A stretch of 64,000 nucleotides of DNA from Erysipelotrichaceae bacterium (GTDB taxonomy: Bacteria; Bacillota_I; Bacilli_A; Erysipelotrichales; Coprobacillaceae), in the NCBI GenBank assembly GCA_021770925.1, contig JAETPY010000001.1, positions 1 through 64,000 on the forward strand, in the 5' to 3' direction. The first letter of the stretch is position 1. Each line of letters starts with the position of its first letter. This document shows positions 1 through 9,730 of the stretch, one piece after another. The notes under the pieces are model-generated. The model was not told the DNA's origin and ran no database searches. It worked only from the letters and a program-made list of their open reading frames with translations. The position numbers were made by a program, and so were the translations under genes.

Positions 1-201
1 ATCAAGAAATCTAACAACTCACCTCAAACAGAATAACCTTCCATTTGGGGAAAGGGGCTTTATGCACTTTTTTAGGTAAAACATTTATTTCCATTCTTAT
101 TTTTTATTCAGATTAACATCGCCTCATAAGACATTTTAACTTAATTATAATAATTAGACAATAAATCAAGATTAATTTTACTTAAGAAAGTTTAAGATGT
201 T

Positions 202-234
202 TTGTATACAATCTTAATATAAATTGTATACAAT
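202..234. promoter_or_regulatory. Two copies of the palindrome TTGTATACAA (202-211, 224-233) in the citrate synthase promoter; the second overlaps the probable -35, with TATAAT at 250-255
   Basis: Direct reading: tttgtatacaatcttaatataaattgtatacaattttatcgaatgatgttataatgg; centres are 22 bp apart. Confidence 0.6.
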
Positions 235-284
235 TTTATCGAATGATGTTATAATGGTAATAATTAATTTTAGGGGGTGTTTAC

Positions 285-1625
285 ATGAGTGAATTTATAG
301 ATGGTTTTATTGAAAAAGCTAAAGAAAATAACAATAAAATTGATAACGAGTTATACTCAAAATATGATGTAAAAAAAGGATTGAGAAATGAAGATGGTAC
401 AGGCGTATTAGTTGGACTTACTAAAATAGCTGATGTAGTTGGTTATAAAAGAATCGATGATAAAAAGGTTGATTGTGAAGGGAAACTTTATTATCGAGGG
501 ATTAATGTTGCTGATATTATTAATAAAAGAGAATCGCATCAAAGATTTTTGTTTGAAGAAACATGTTTTTTGATTTTATTTGGCTATTTGCCTAGTGTCA
601 AGGAATTGGAAAACTTTAAAAAGGAGTTATCTGATCGTTATGAATTGCCACCACATTATCTTGAGTCAAAGATTTTAGGGTTTCCCTCTAAAAATCTGAT
701 GAATAAGTTACAACAGGAAGTTTTGATGCTTTATTCATATGATGATGATCCTGATAATATCAGCGCATCAGCAACTATGTATAAAGGATTAAATTTGATT
801 GCTAAAATTCCTTCAATTGTTTGTTATGCATATCGTAGTAAAGTACATTATTTTGATAAAGAAAGCTTATATATTCATCAAATTAGATCAGATTTGTCAA
901 TTGCTGAAAATATTTTATATCTTTTAAGAGATCATAAACAATTTACAGCAAAAGAAGCCGAAGTTCTTGATATGTGTCTAGTTTTACACGCTGATCATGG
1001 GGGTGGAAACAATTCAACATTTACTAATGTAGTAATTAGTTCTACTGGAACAGATATTTATTCAAGTTTTGCTGGAGCAATCGGCTCATTGAAGGGACCT
1101 AAACATGGAGGGGCCAATCTAGCAGTTATGAAGCAGATGAAATTAGTTATTGATGAAATCGGCCTAGATGCAGGCGATGAACAAATTGAAATGATTGTTA
1201 GAAAAATCTTAGATAAGAAATTTAATGATAATAGTGGACTGATTTATGGTATTGGGCATGCAGTTTATACTCTTAGTGATCCACGTTGTGTTATTTTAAG
1301 ACAGCAGTGTAAAGAATTAGCATTAGAAAAAGGTCGTGAAACTGAATTTGATTTTTACTATCGTTTTGAACAATTAGCAATAAAGGAAATAAAGAAGCGA
1401 AAAGGTATTACTGTTTGTGCTAATGTTGATTTTTACAGTGGCTTAATTTATGATATGTTATGTATTCCGACTGAATTATACACTTTAATGTTTGTGGTAG
1501 GGCGAGCAGTAGGATGGTTAGCTCATAATATTGAAAACAAATTATATTCTGGTCGTATTATCCGTCCAGCAGCTAAATATGTTGGAGAAACATATGAATA
1601 TATCCCGATAGATAAACGAAAATAA
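285..1625 (+). CDS. gltA: Citrate synthase
   Basis: ORF 446 aa; motifs LHADHGGGNNSTFT, GSLKGPKHGGAN, GIGHAVYTLSDPR. Confidence 0.93.
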   Translation: MSEFIDGFIEKAKENNNKIDNELYSKYDVKKGLRNEDGTGVLVGLTKIADVVGYKRIDDKKVDCEGKLYYRGINVADIINKRESHQRFLFEETCFLILFGYLPSVKELENFKKELSDRYELPPHYLESKILGFPSKNLMNKLQQEVLMLYSYDDDPDNISASATMYKGLNLIAKIPSIVCYAYRSKVHYFDKESLYIHQIRSDLSIAENILYLLRDHKQFTAKEAEVLDMCLVLHADHGGGNNSTFTNVVISSTGTDIYSSFAGAIGSLKGPKHGGANLAVMKQMKLVIDEIGLDAGDEQIEMIVRKILDKKFNDNSGLIYGIGHAVYTLSDPRCVILRQQCKELALEKGRETEFDFYYRFEQLAIKEIKKRKGITVCANVDFYSGLIYDMLCIPTELYTLMFVVGRAVGWLAHNIENKLYSGRIIRPAAKYVGETYEYIPIDKRK

Positions 1626-1645
1626 GCTTTTAGGCTTATTTTTAT
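1621..1645 (+). terminator. Rho-independent terminator after citrate synthase
   Basis: AATAAGC-ttttag-GCTTATT followed by TTTT. Confidence 0.7.
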
Positions 1646-1787
1646 ATGGGTTTATTTTGATAAAAATTATAAAGTTAAAGCTATTATTTATATGACTAAG
1701 ATAAACACAATATACTAATGACTTAAAAAATGGTTAAAAGATGCAGGAATAATTGATGCATACTACACTAAGCTGATGGCAGAATTA

Positions 1788-1819
1788 TAAAAAAACAGAT
1801 CAGGTATGATCTGATCTGT
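1788..1819 (-). terminator. Rho-independent terminator of ilvE (minus strand)
   Basis: ACAGATCAG-gtatgat-CTGATCTGT, with an A-run at 1788-1794 that is a U-run on the minus strand. Confidence 0.8.
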
Positions 1820-1833
1820 ATATAATATTTTAA

Positions 1834-2898
1834 TTATTTAATATGACGTACCCAACCATATTTGTCTTCTAGTCGACCCCATTGAATTCCTGTTAAAGTA
1901 TCATAAAGTTTTTGTGTTAAATCCCCAGTTTTAAAGTTGTTAATAACAATTTCTTCTCCTTTATAATAAAGCTGGCCAACTGGTGAAATTACTGCAGCTG
2001 TACCTGTACCAAAAGCTTCAGTTAGTTTACCATTACGTCCTGCTTTCATTAATTCGTCGATACTAAGTTCACGTTCTTCAACTTTATATCCCCAATCTTT
2101 AAGAATATGGATAATTGAATCACGTGTAACCCCAGGTAATACAGATCCTTCAAGAGGAGCAGTAACAATAGTGTCGTTAATTACAAACATTACATTCATT
2201 GTTCCAACTTCTTCAACATATTTACGATGAACACCATCTAGCCATAAAACTTGAGTATAGCCATGAGATTCAGCTTTTACTTGGGCAGCTATGCTGGCAG
2301 CGTAGTTTCCACCACATTTAGTAAATCCAGTTCCGCCCTTAACAGCACGAACATATTCATCTTCAACCCAAATTTTTACTGGATTCACTCCTTCAGGATA
2401 ATAATTTCCTACAGGTGATAAAATAATTACAAATTTATATGTTTTAGCGGGATGAACCCCAACTCCTGCTTCACTAGAAAACATAAATGGTCGAATGTAT
2501 AATGATGTATCTTTAGCTGTAGGGATCCAGTCTTGTTCATACTTAACGATTGCTTCAACAGCTTCAACAAACATTTCTTCCGGTAATTCAGCCATGCAGA
2601 TACGTCTGTTTGAATTGATCATTCTTCGTGCGTTCATTTCTGGTCTAAATAATGTGATATTTCCTTCAGGATCACGATATGCTTTTAATCCTTCAAATGT
2701 CTCTTGGGCATAGTGTAATACCATAGTAGCTGGATCCATAGCAATAGGTCCGTAGGGAACGATTCTTGCATCATGCCAGCCTTTACCCTCAGTATAATCC
2801 ATCATAAACATATGATCGGTAAAATAGTTACCAAAGCCTAAATTATTTTGATCTGGTTTTTCTTTTAGCGTTTGAGCTCTTTCAATCTTAATTTCCAT
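1834..2898 (-). CDS. ilvE: Branched-chain amino acid aminotransferase
   Basis: ORF 354 aa; HYAQETFEGLKAYR, GGNYAASIAAQ, EVGTMNVMFV, LPGVTRDSI. Confidence 0.95.
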   Translation of the reverse strand: MEIKIERAQTLKEKPDQNNLGFGNYFTDHMFMMDYTEGKGWHDARIVPYGPIAMDPATMVLHYAQETFEGLKAYRDPEGNITLFRPEMNARRMINSNRRICMAELPEEMFVEAVEAIVKYEQDWIPTAKDTSLYIRPFMFSSEAGVGVHPAKTYKFVIILSPVGNYYPEGVNPVKIWVEDEYVRAVKGGTGFTKCGGNYAASIAAQVKAESHGYTQVLWLDGVHRKYVEEVGTMNVMFVINDTIVTAPLEGSVLPGVTRDSIIHILKDWGYKVEERELSIDELMKAGRNGKLTEAFGTGTAAVISPVGQLYYKGEEIVINNFKTGDLTQKLYDTLTGIQWGRLEDKYGWVRHIK

Positions 2899-3094
2899 TA
2901 TTAAAATACCCCCTTAATTTATCTATAAGTATACTCTTATTTGGGGTATGTTACAAGATAGAATTTATCTAAGAAATGGGTATAAGATATGATTTTCATG
3001 AAAATGAGTGCTTAATTATAGATAAAACTATATTTTGCTGCTCTTTTTAATGAAAAATTAGACAGCTCTTTTTATAACCGCCTAATCTATTAAA

Positions 3095-3613
3095 CTAAAT
3101 TATTTTTATGTGCAGGTTTTTCATTATATCGAGAGCTTTTTGCTCTAGGACAGGGTCATTGCTAGCAATTCCTTTTGTATCAATAATTATTGTTGATTCT
3201 GGTAGAGCAGCTTTAATAATTACAGCATTAGAAATAACACAAATATTAGAAACAACACCAGCTAAAGTTATTTCATCATAATTTTTGCTTTTTAAATAAT
3301 TGCCTAATTCTAGAGAGCCAAAAGATTCTTTTAAAATTTTTTTATCATTTACAGCTAGTTCATTTATTTTACCAAACAAATGCCATCCTTCACTGTTTTC
3401 AATACAATGAGTAATCGGTAAATTTTTACCCTCCTGGGTTTCTAAATAATTTTCTTGATGTGTGTCATATGTAAAAATAACATCGTCATTATTATGATGA
3501 TATTTATTGATTAAATTAACTAAATAATCCTCTAGTGTAACAGCTTTTTCAAATCCAAGACTACCATTTACAAAATCGTTTTGATAATCAATTACAACTA
3601 ATAATTTTTTCAT
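3095..3613 (-). CDS. Isochorismatase-family hydrolase, nicotinamidase-like
   Basis: ORF 172 aa; VIDYQNDFVNGSL, K...SFGS, VVSNICV (catalytic Cys). Confidence 0.8.
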   Translation of the reverse strand: MKKLLVVIDYQNDFVNGSLGFEKAVTLEDYLVNLINKYHHNNDDVIFTYDTHQENYLETQEGKNLPITHCIENSEGWHLFGKINELAVNDKKILKESFGSLELGNYLKSKNYDEITLAGVVSNICVISNAVIIKAALPESTIIIDTKGIASNDPVLEQKALDIMKNLHIKII

Positions 3614-3748
3614 CTCAAGCCTCCATCTTTTTGATTCATTTTAACATTATTAATTAGTAATGTAAATATACACAAATAAGAGATTATAACTTAAATAAAA
3701 GAAATAAAAAGTTTAGAGACTATAAAGATTTTATAATTTAGTATATAA

Positions 3749-3783
3749 TTTAACATAACTATTTAATAAATAGTTATGTTAAA
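3749..3783. repeat. 35-bp palindrome with 17-bp perfect arms overlapping a -10 element
   Basis: TTTAACATAACTATTTA-A-TAAATAGTTATGTTAAA; TATAAT at 3744-3749. Confidence 0.85.
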
Positions 3784-3848
3784 ATCGTTCGAATTAATAG
3801 ATGTTAATGAGGTACGTAATTTTATTAATGGGATAAAGGATGGATAGA

Positions 3849-3882
3849 AAGTCACAATTTGTGAACATCCTGTGACTTTTTT
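3849..3882 (+). terminator. Intrinsic terminator of a short transcription unit upstream of feoA
   Basis: AAGTCACA...TGTGACTTTTTT. Confidence 0.65.
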
Positions 3883-4073
3883 ATATTTCAGTTTTATAAT
3901 ATAGAAGGAATTGACTTATTTAGGTAATAAATCATATAATAAGCAATGTATTATTAAATTAAAAATTTAATTTTAAAATAAAAATTATATACTAACGAAG
4001 TTAAATAATATTTTAACAGTAATATATATGTATCAGATGATTTAGGAGTGTATAAATTATAGGAGGGATTATA

Positions 4074-4310
4074 ATGACATTAGATAAATTAACACCTGGA
4101 ATGAGTGGTAAAATTACTGTTGTTCATGGAGAGGGACTACTACGACGACGTTTACTAGAAATGGGTTTAACCCCTAAAACAGTAGTTAAGGTTCGTAAAG
4201 TTGCTCCTATGGGAGATCCAATTGAATTATATTTACGTAGTTATGTTTTAACGATTAGAAAAGACGATGCGTCAATGATAGAAGTTGAGGAGATTAACAA
4301 TGATAAATAA
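4074..4310 (+). CDS. feoA: Ferrous iron transport protein A
   Basis: 78 aa SH3-like FeoA (RRRLLEMGLTPKTVVKVRKVAPMGDPIELYLRSY). Confidence 0.9.
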   Translation: MTLDKLTPGMSGKITVVHGEGLLRRRLLEMGLTPKTVVKVRKVAPMGDPIELYLRSYVLTIRKDDASMIEVEEINNDK

Positions 4311-6312
4311 AACAATTGCTTTAATTGGAAATCAAAATTGTGGGAAAACAACACTTTTTAATGCTTTGACTGGTTCTAATCAACATGTCGGTAATTTTCC
4401 TGGAGTTACAGTCGAACAAAAATCAGGAACTATAAAAAAGCATCCTGCCATTAAATTAGTTGATCTTCCAGGTATCTATTCATTAACCCCATATACAATG
4501 GAAGAAATTGTTTCTACTGATTTTTTAATCAAAGAAAAGCCATCGATGATTATTAATATTATTGATGCAACTAGTATTGAAAGAAATTTGTATTTAACAA
4601 TGCAGTTATTGGAATTGAATATTCCAATGATCTTAGCTTTAAATATGATGGATGAGGTTATCAGTAGTGGTAACTGTATTGATGTTGAAGGATTACAAGA
4701 TGCTTTAGGATTAAGGGTAATTCCTCTTTCAGCTAGTAAAAATGAAGGAATTGAAGAACTGATTGAAGCAATTGAATCGATATTAAAGGAAAATAACTGT
4801 TCACATTTAGATTTATGCAGGGGTGAGATTCATAAAGCAATTCATTCAATTAATCACTTAATTGAAGAAAACGCAATAAAAGCTGATCTTCCAAGACGTT
4901 TTGCAGTTACTAAAGTGATTGAAGGTGATCAGGAAATAATAAAACAGTTAAAACTAGATACTCAGCAGCTGCATATTATTGAACACATTATTAAAGATAT
5001 GGAGGAAAAGGAAGAACTTGATAAAGATGCTGCATTAGTAGAAATGCGTTATCAGATTATTGAGAATATTACAAGCAAAACAGTATTTAAGGAACAGGAA
5101 ACTACTGGGCAGGTACGTTCTGAAAAAATAGATGCTATTTTGACTCATAAGTATTTGGGAATACCAATCTTTATTATTATAATGCTGTTGATTTTCTTTT
5201 TAACATTTAATGTAATTGGGGCACCTTTACAATCTTTAATGGAAATAGGGGTGGATTTTATTGGTGAAACAATAATTACATTTTTGTCTAACCATCAAGT
5301 TGCTCCCTGGCTGATTTCTTTACTGGAAGATGGTGTGATTGCTGGAGTGGGTAGTGTTTTATCATTTTTACCATTGATTGTTGTCTTGTTTTTCTTTTTA
5401 TCGATGCTTGAAGATAGTGGTTATATGGCACGGGTTGCTTTTGTTATGGATAAATTATTAAGAAAAATCGGGTTATCCGGAAAATCATTTGTTCCGATGC
5501 TGATTGGATTTGGCTGTTCAGTTCCTGCAATTATGGCAACAAGAACTCTATCATCACAGCGAGATCGTAAGATGACAATAGTTGTGACCCCATTTATGTC
5601 TTGTAGTGCAAAATTACCGATTTATGGAATGATCATTGCTGCTTTTTTTAGTACTAAAGCACCATTTGTAATGATTACAATTTATTGTATAGGAATTTTA
5701 GTAGCTGTTTTTTCAGCGTTATTACTAAAAGCGACGATCTTTCCAGGGGATCCAATTCCGTTTGTAATGGAACTGCCAAGTTATCGAATTCCTACTGCTA
5801 AAAACGTTATTATGCATATGTGGGAAAAAGCAAAAGATTTTTTAAAGAAAGCTTTTACAATTATCTTTATTGCTTCTTTGCTGATTTGGTTTTTACAAAG
5901 TTTCAATTTTAGATTTGAAATGGTTAGTGACAGTTCAAAAAGTATTCTAGCTTTTATTGGAAATAAACTATCTTTTATATTTACTCCATTAGGTTTTTCA
6001 GATTGGCGTTTATCAACCTCATTGATTACTGGGGTTACTGCAAAAGAATCAGTTGTATCAACATTGTCGGTATTAACTAATTCAGGTACTCCAAATGCTT
6101 TATATCATGCTTTAAATGGATTACTTACACCTGCAAGTGCTTTTGCCTTTTTGACATTTACAGTTTTATATATGCCCTGTGTTGCGGCTTTTGCAGCAAC
6201 AAAAAGAGAATTAGGTTCGTGGATTCAGGCAATTTTAACAGCATTATATCAAACTGGCATAGCCTATGTTGTTGCTTTTATTGTTTATCATTTTGCTTTA
6301 TTGATTTCTTAG
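4300..6312 (+). CDS. feoB: Ferrous iron transport protein B
   Basis: G-domain GNQNCGKTTLFNALTG, DLPGIYSL; Gate domains. The ATG at 4300 overlaps feoA; the track's extra 5 N-terminal residues are probably an over-extension. Confidence 0.95.
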   Translation: MINKTIALIGNQNCGKTTLFNALTGSNQHVGNFPGVTVEQKSGTIKKHPAIKLVDLPGIYSLTPYTMEEIVSTDFLIKEKPSMIINIIDATSIERNLYLTMQLLELNIPMILALNMMDEVISSGNCIDVEGLQDALGLRVIPLSASKNEGIEELIEAIESILKENNCSHLDLCRGEIHKAIHSINHLIEENAIKADLPRRFAVTKVIEGDQEIIKQLKLDTQQLHIIEHIIKDMEEKEELDKDAALVEMRYQIIENITSKTVFKEQETTGQVRSEKIDAILTHKYLGIPIFIIIMLLIFFLTFNVIGAPLQSLMEIGVDFIGETIITFLSNHQVAPWLISLLEDGVIAGVGSVLSFLPLIVVLFFFLSMLEDSGYMARVAFVMDKLLRKIGLSGKSFVPMLIGFGCSVPAIMATRTLSSQRDRKMTIVVTPFMSCSAKLPIYGMIIAAFFSTKAPFVMITIYCIGILVAVFSALLLKATIFPGDPIPFVMELPSYRIPTAKNVIMHMWEKAKDFLKKAFTIIFIASLLIWFLQSFNFRFEMVSDSSKSILAFIGNKLSFIFTPLGFSDWRLSTSLITGVTAKESVVSTLSVLTNSGTPNALYHALNGLLTPASAFAFLTFTVLYMPCVAAFAATKRELGSWIQAILTALYQTGIAYVVAFIVYHFALLIS

Positions 6313-6361
6313 TCAACAAATAATATAATAATCGTGTATATTTTTGAAAGGACTTACAATT

Positions 6362-7003
6362 ATGGACAAGAATTTGAAAGAAATTATTAAAATTAGAGAA
6401 GATAAAATGATTAGAGCTTTTAGTCAAAATAATATGCAAATAACTTTTGTAGATAATTTTGAACAGTTACATAATTATTTGAAAAGATATTTATGTAATA
6501 AAAAAACAGTTGCTTTAGGAGGATCAATGACTTTATTTGAAACAGGTGTTATTGATTTAATTAAACAAAGTGATGTGATTTTACATGATCGTTATCAGGA
6601 TGGATTATCAAGAGACCAAATGCAGGAAATATTTAGAAAAGCTTTTACAAGTGATATTTTTATTACTAGTACTAATGCATTGACAACAGACGGCTGCCTA
6701 TACAATGTTGATGGCAACGGCAATCGGGTGGCTGCAATGATTTATGGACCTAAAGAAGTTATTGTGATTGCTGGAAAAAATAAAATTTTTGAAACCGAAG
6801 CAGGAGCAATCAATCACATTAAAACAATTAGCGCCCCAGCTAATGCAGTTCGTTTAAATAAAAAAACACCATGTACTAAAACAGGTGAGTGCATGAATTG
6901 TTTATCGCCAGATCGTATTTGCAGCAGTTACGTAAAATTAGGATATCAGGGTAACATTGATCGAATTAAAATAGTCATTGTTAATCAGGATTTAGGATAT
7001 TAA
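6362..7003 (+). CDS. LutC/YkgG-family (lactate utilization, DUF162) protein
   Basis: ALGGSMTLFETGVIDLIK, STNALTTDGCLYNVDGNGNRVAAMIYGP; ATG 6362 has RBS gaaagga. Confidence 0.85.
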   Translation: MDKNLKEIIKIREDKMIRAFSQNNMQITFVDNFEQLHNYLKRYLCNKKTVALGGSMTLFETGVIDLIKQSDVILHDRYQDGLSRDQMQEIFRKAFTSDIFITSTNALTTDGCLYNVDGNGNRVAAMIYGPKEVIVIAGKNKIFETEAGAINHIKTISAPANAVRLNKKTPCTKTGECMNCLSPDRICSSYVKLGYQGNIDRIKIVIVNQDLGY

Positions 7004-7004
7004 T

Positions 7005-8420
7005 ATGAATGCTGGAATTTTATTTCCTCTATCTAGTTTTCCATCAAGTCATGGAATTGGTGATTTTGGGGAAAATGCTTATAGAATTGTTGATGCTTTG
7101 GCAAAAAATGGGGCAAAATATTTACAAATTTTACCATTTCATCCCTCAACTCAAGCAAATTCGCCATATCGTGGAGTAAGTACATTTGCAGGTGATGAAA
7201 TATATATTGATTTAAAACAATTAGTAGAAACAGGTCTTTTAGATGAGGTACCTGATTATTATGCTGATGCGAAAATGGTCTATTATGATAAAATAAGAGA
7301 ATTTAAGCATAAATATTTATTAAAAGCATATAAAAATTTTAGAGGCGATGATAAATATAATTACTTTTTGAAAAAATGTCCTTGGGTGTTTGATTATGCA
7401 GTATATTGTACTTTTGCTGTTGTTAACAAATCTTATGATTGGGCATCATGGCCTCAAGAATTCAAACAATTTCCTAAATTACATCAAGTTGATTTAACAA
7501 AATATGCAGATGAAATAGGATATTATCAATTTGTTCAGTATATTTTTTATTTACAATGGTTTAATTTTAAAAAATATGCTAATGAAAAAGGAATTAAAAT
7601 TATTGGAGATATGCCATTTTATGTAGATCATGGTTCAGTAGAAGTTTGGCTTGATAATGCATCTTTTATGTTGGATTCTGATGGATATCCAACAGATGTA
7701 GCAGGTGTACCGCCTGATTATTTTAGTGCTACAGGCCAATATTGGGGAAATCCAATTTATGACTGGCATCATTTACAAAATAATAGTTTTAAATTTTGGG
7801 TTGATCGTATAAATTGGGCATGTAAAATTTTTGATATTACAAGAATTGATCATTTTAGAGCCTTTGATTCATATTGGGATATTCCTGCATCATCGTCTAG
7901 TGCAATAGATGGTAGCTGGAAATATGCACCAGGATATGAATTATTTGATTGTCTTTATGAAAAGCTGGGCAATATTGAATTAGTAGCTGAGGATTTAGGG
8001 TATTTGAGAAAAGAAGTTGTTGAACTGAAGGATCATTATCATTTAAAAGGAATGAAGGTATTTCAGTTTATGGTTGATGAAGGATTCGATAAAGTAGATA
8101 ATAGTTATTTTTATCCTGGAACTCATGATAATGAGACAATCAAAGGCTGGATTGATGGTTTGAATCAGCAAACATGTGATAGAATAGTTGAAACTGTTGG
8201 CAATGAACTGCCTTTAAACCTTGCTGTTTTACATTATTGTCTGCATTCAGATGCTAGTGATGTAATTATTCCTATTTGGGATTTGTTAGAGGTAAATAAT
8301 GATCAGCGTTTTAATGTGCCTGGTGAAGTTAATGATACTAATTGGACTTATCGTGTACCTGATCTTTTAACTGTAGAAAAAGGAATAAACTTATTTGGTA
8401 AATTAAGAAAAGAGGATTAA
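7005..8420 (+). CDS. malQ: 4-alpha-glucanotransferase
   Basis: Start MNAGILFPLSSFPSSHGIGDFG, RIDHFRAFDSYW, PGTHDNETIKGW. Confidence 0.93.
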   Translation: MNAGILFPLSSFPSSHGIGDFGENAYRIVDALAKNGAKYLQILPFHPSTQANSPYRGVSTFAGDEIYIDLKQLVETGLLDEVPDYYADAKMVYYDKIREFKHKYLLKAYKNFRGDDKYNYFLKKCPWVFDYAVYCTFAVVNKSYDWASWPQEFKQFPKLHQVDLTKYADEIGYYQFVQYIFYLQWFNFKKYANEKGIKIIGDMPFYVDHGSVEVWLDNASFMLDSDGYPTDVAGVPPDYFSATGQYWGNPIYDWHHLQNNSFKFWVDRINWACKIFDITRIDHFRAFDSYWDIPASSSSAIDGSWKYAPGYELFDCLYEKLGNIELVAEDLGYLRKEVVELKDHYHLKGMKVFQFMVDEGFDKVDNSYFYPGTHDNETIKGWIDGLNQQTCDRIVETVGNELPLNLAVLHYCLHSDASDVIIPIWDLLEVNNDQRFNVPGEVNDTNWTYRVPDLLTVEKGINLFGKLRKED

Positions 8421-8421
8421 A

Positions 8422-8931
8422 ATGAGTTATAAAAAAATTGATATTAATGATATTGTCTTAAATCCATTTAAAACAATTGGTAAAGATTGGCTTTTAATCA
8501 GTGCTTTAAAAGCAGACAAAGTAAACACAATGACTGCTTCATGGGGTGGTATTGGTGTTATCTGGAATAAAAATGTTGTTACAGTTTATATTCGTCCACA
8601 GCGTTATACAAGAGAGTTTGTTGATGCATCTGATTATTTTACTTTGACTTTTTTTGACGGCTATAAAAAAGAATTAGGTGTGTTAGGCTCTAAATCAGGA
8701 CGTGATGGTGATAAAATAAAAGATGTTAATTTTGAAGTAGAGATGATTGAAGGACAGCCGGTTTTTAAACAAGGGAAGATGACTTTTATTTGTAAAAAGC
8801 TATATCAGAGCAAAATTGAACCAGCTGGTTTTGTTGATAGCAGCCTCGATGAAAAAAATTATCCTAATCAAGATTATCATTATGTTTATATTGGAGAAAT
8901 TGAAAGTGTTTATGTAAACGAAAAAGAATAA
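8422..8931 (+). CDS. Flavin reductase-family protein
   Basis: KADKVNTMTASWGGIGVIWNKNVVTVYIRPQRYTREFVDASDYFTLTFF. Confidence 0.85.
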   Translation: MSYKKIDINDIVLNPFKTIGKDWLLISALKADKVNTMTASWGGIGVIWNKNVVTVYIRPQRYTREFVDASDYFTLTFFDGYKKELGVLGSKSGRDGDKIKDVNFEVEMIEGQPVFKQGKMTFICKKLYQSKIEPAGFVDSSLDEKNYPNQDYHYVYIGEIESVYVNEKE

Positions 8932-8983
8932 TTCTTTTTCGTTTATTTTTATTAATTTAGACTATAATATTAATGGTGAGATT

Positions 8984-9679
8984 ATGCAAATATTAGAATA
9001 TATAATTATTCCGATTATATCTTTAATCGTGTTGTTTATTATTACTAAAATGATGGGTTATCGACAAGTAAGCCAGTTAAATATGTATGATTATATTAAT
9101 GGAATTACTATTGGTAGTATTGCAAGTGAATTAGTGATGGGGGGATTTGATAATATTTTACAACCTTTAATTGCCATGGCTGTTTATGCGATTGTAATAA
9201 TAACTTTATCTAAGTTAGCTGTTTCTTCTTTGAAATTAAGAAAAATTATTGATGGTGAAGCAGTTGTTTTATATGAAAATAATCAAATTTATAATGAGGA
9301 ATTAGAAAAAGCAAAATTAGATATTGATGAATTTTTAATGCAGTGTCGTATTGCTGGTTATTTTAATTTGAATGAATTGCAAACGGTAGTATTGGAAACC
9401 AATGGTAGTTTTAGTTTTTTTCCAAAAGAAAAATATCGGCCTGCTGTAGTAAATGATTTAAATATTAAAATTAATAAAGTTAAATTACCAACAGTATTAA
9501 TTAAAGAAGGAAAAATTTTTTATAATAATCTTAAGACTATTGGACAAGATGAAAAATGGCTTGAAAATGAATTAAATGTACAGGGAATACCACTTTCTGA
9601 TGTTATTTTAATGTTTCAAGAGGATAATAGTAATATTGTTACTTATACAATTAATGAGATAGAAAAAAATTTTGATTAA
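8984..9679 (+). CDS. DUF421 (YetF-like) membrane protein
   Basis: N-terminal TM helices; KMMGYRQVSQLNMYDYINGITIGSIASE. Confidence 0.8.
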   Translation: MQILEYIIIPIISLIVLFIITKMMGYRQVSQLNMYDYINGITIGSIASELVMGGFDNILQPLIAMAVYAIVIITLSKLAVSSLKLRKIIDGEAVVLYENNQIYNEELEKAKLDIDEFLMQCRIAGYFNLNELQTVVLETNGSFSFFPKEKYRPAVVNDLNIKINKVKLPTVLIKEGKIFYNNLKTIGQDEKWLENELNVQGIPLSDVILMFQEDNSNIVTYTINEIEKNFD

Positions 9680-9730
9680 AATATAGAATAAAAGTGATTT
9701 TAGACTTAAGTTCTAAGATCACTTTTATTT

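Noticed and set aside
1-120. Possible gene end at the left window edge
   Set aside because: No convincing reading frame or family signal in the first 120 bp.
2991-3006. GATTTTCATGAAAATG upstream of ilvE as a CodY box
   Set aside because: The half-sites are separated by 2 nt instead of 1 in AATTTTCWGAAAATT, and it lies about 100 bp upstream; coincidence is likely in AT-rich DNA.
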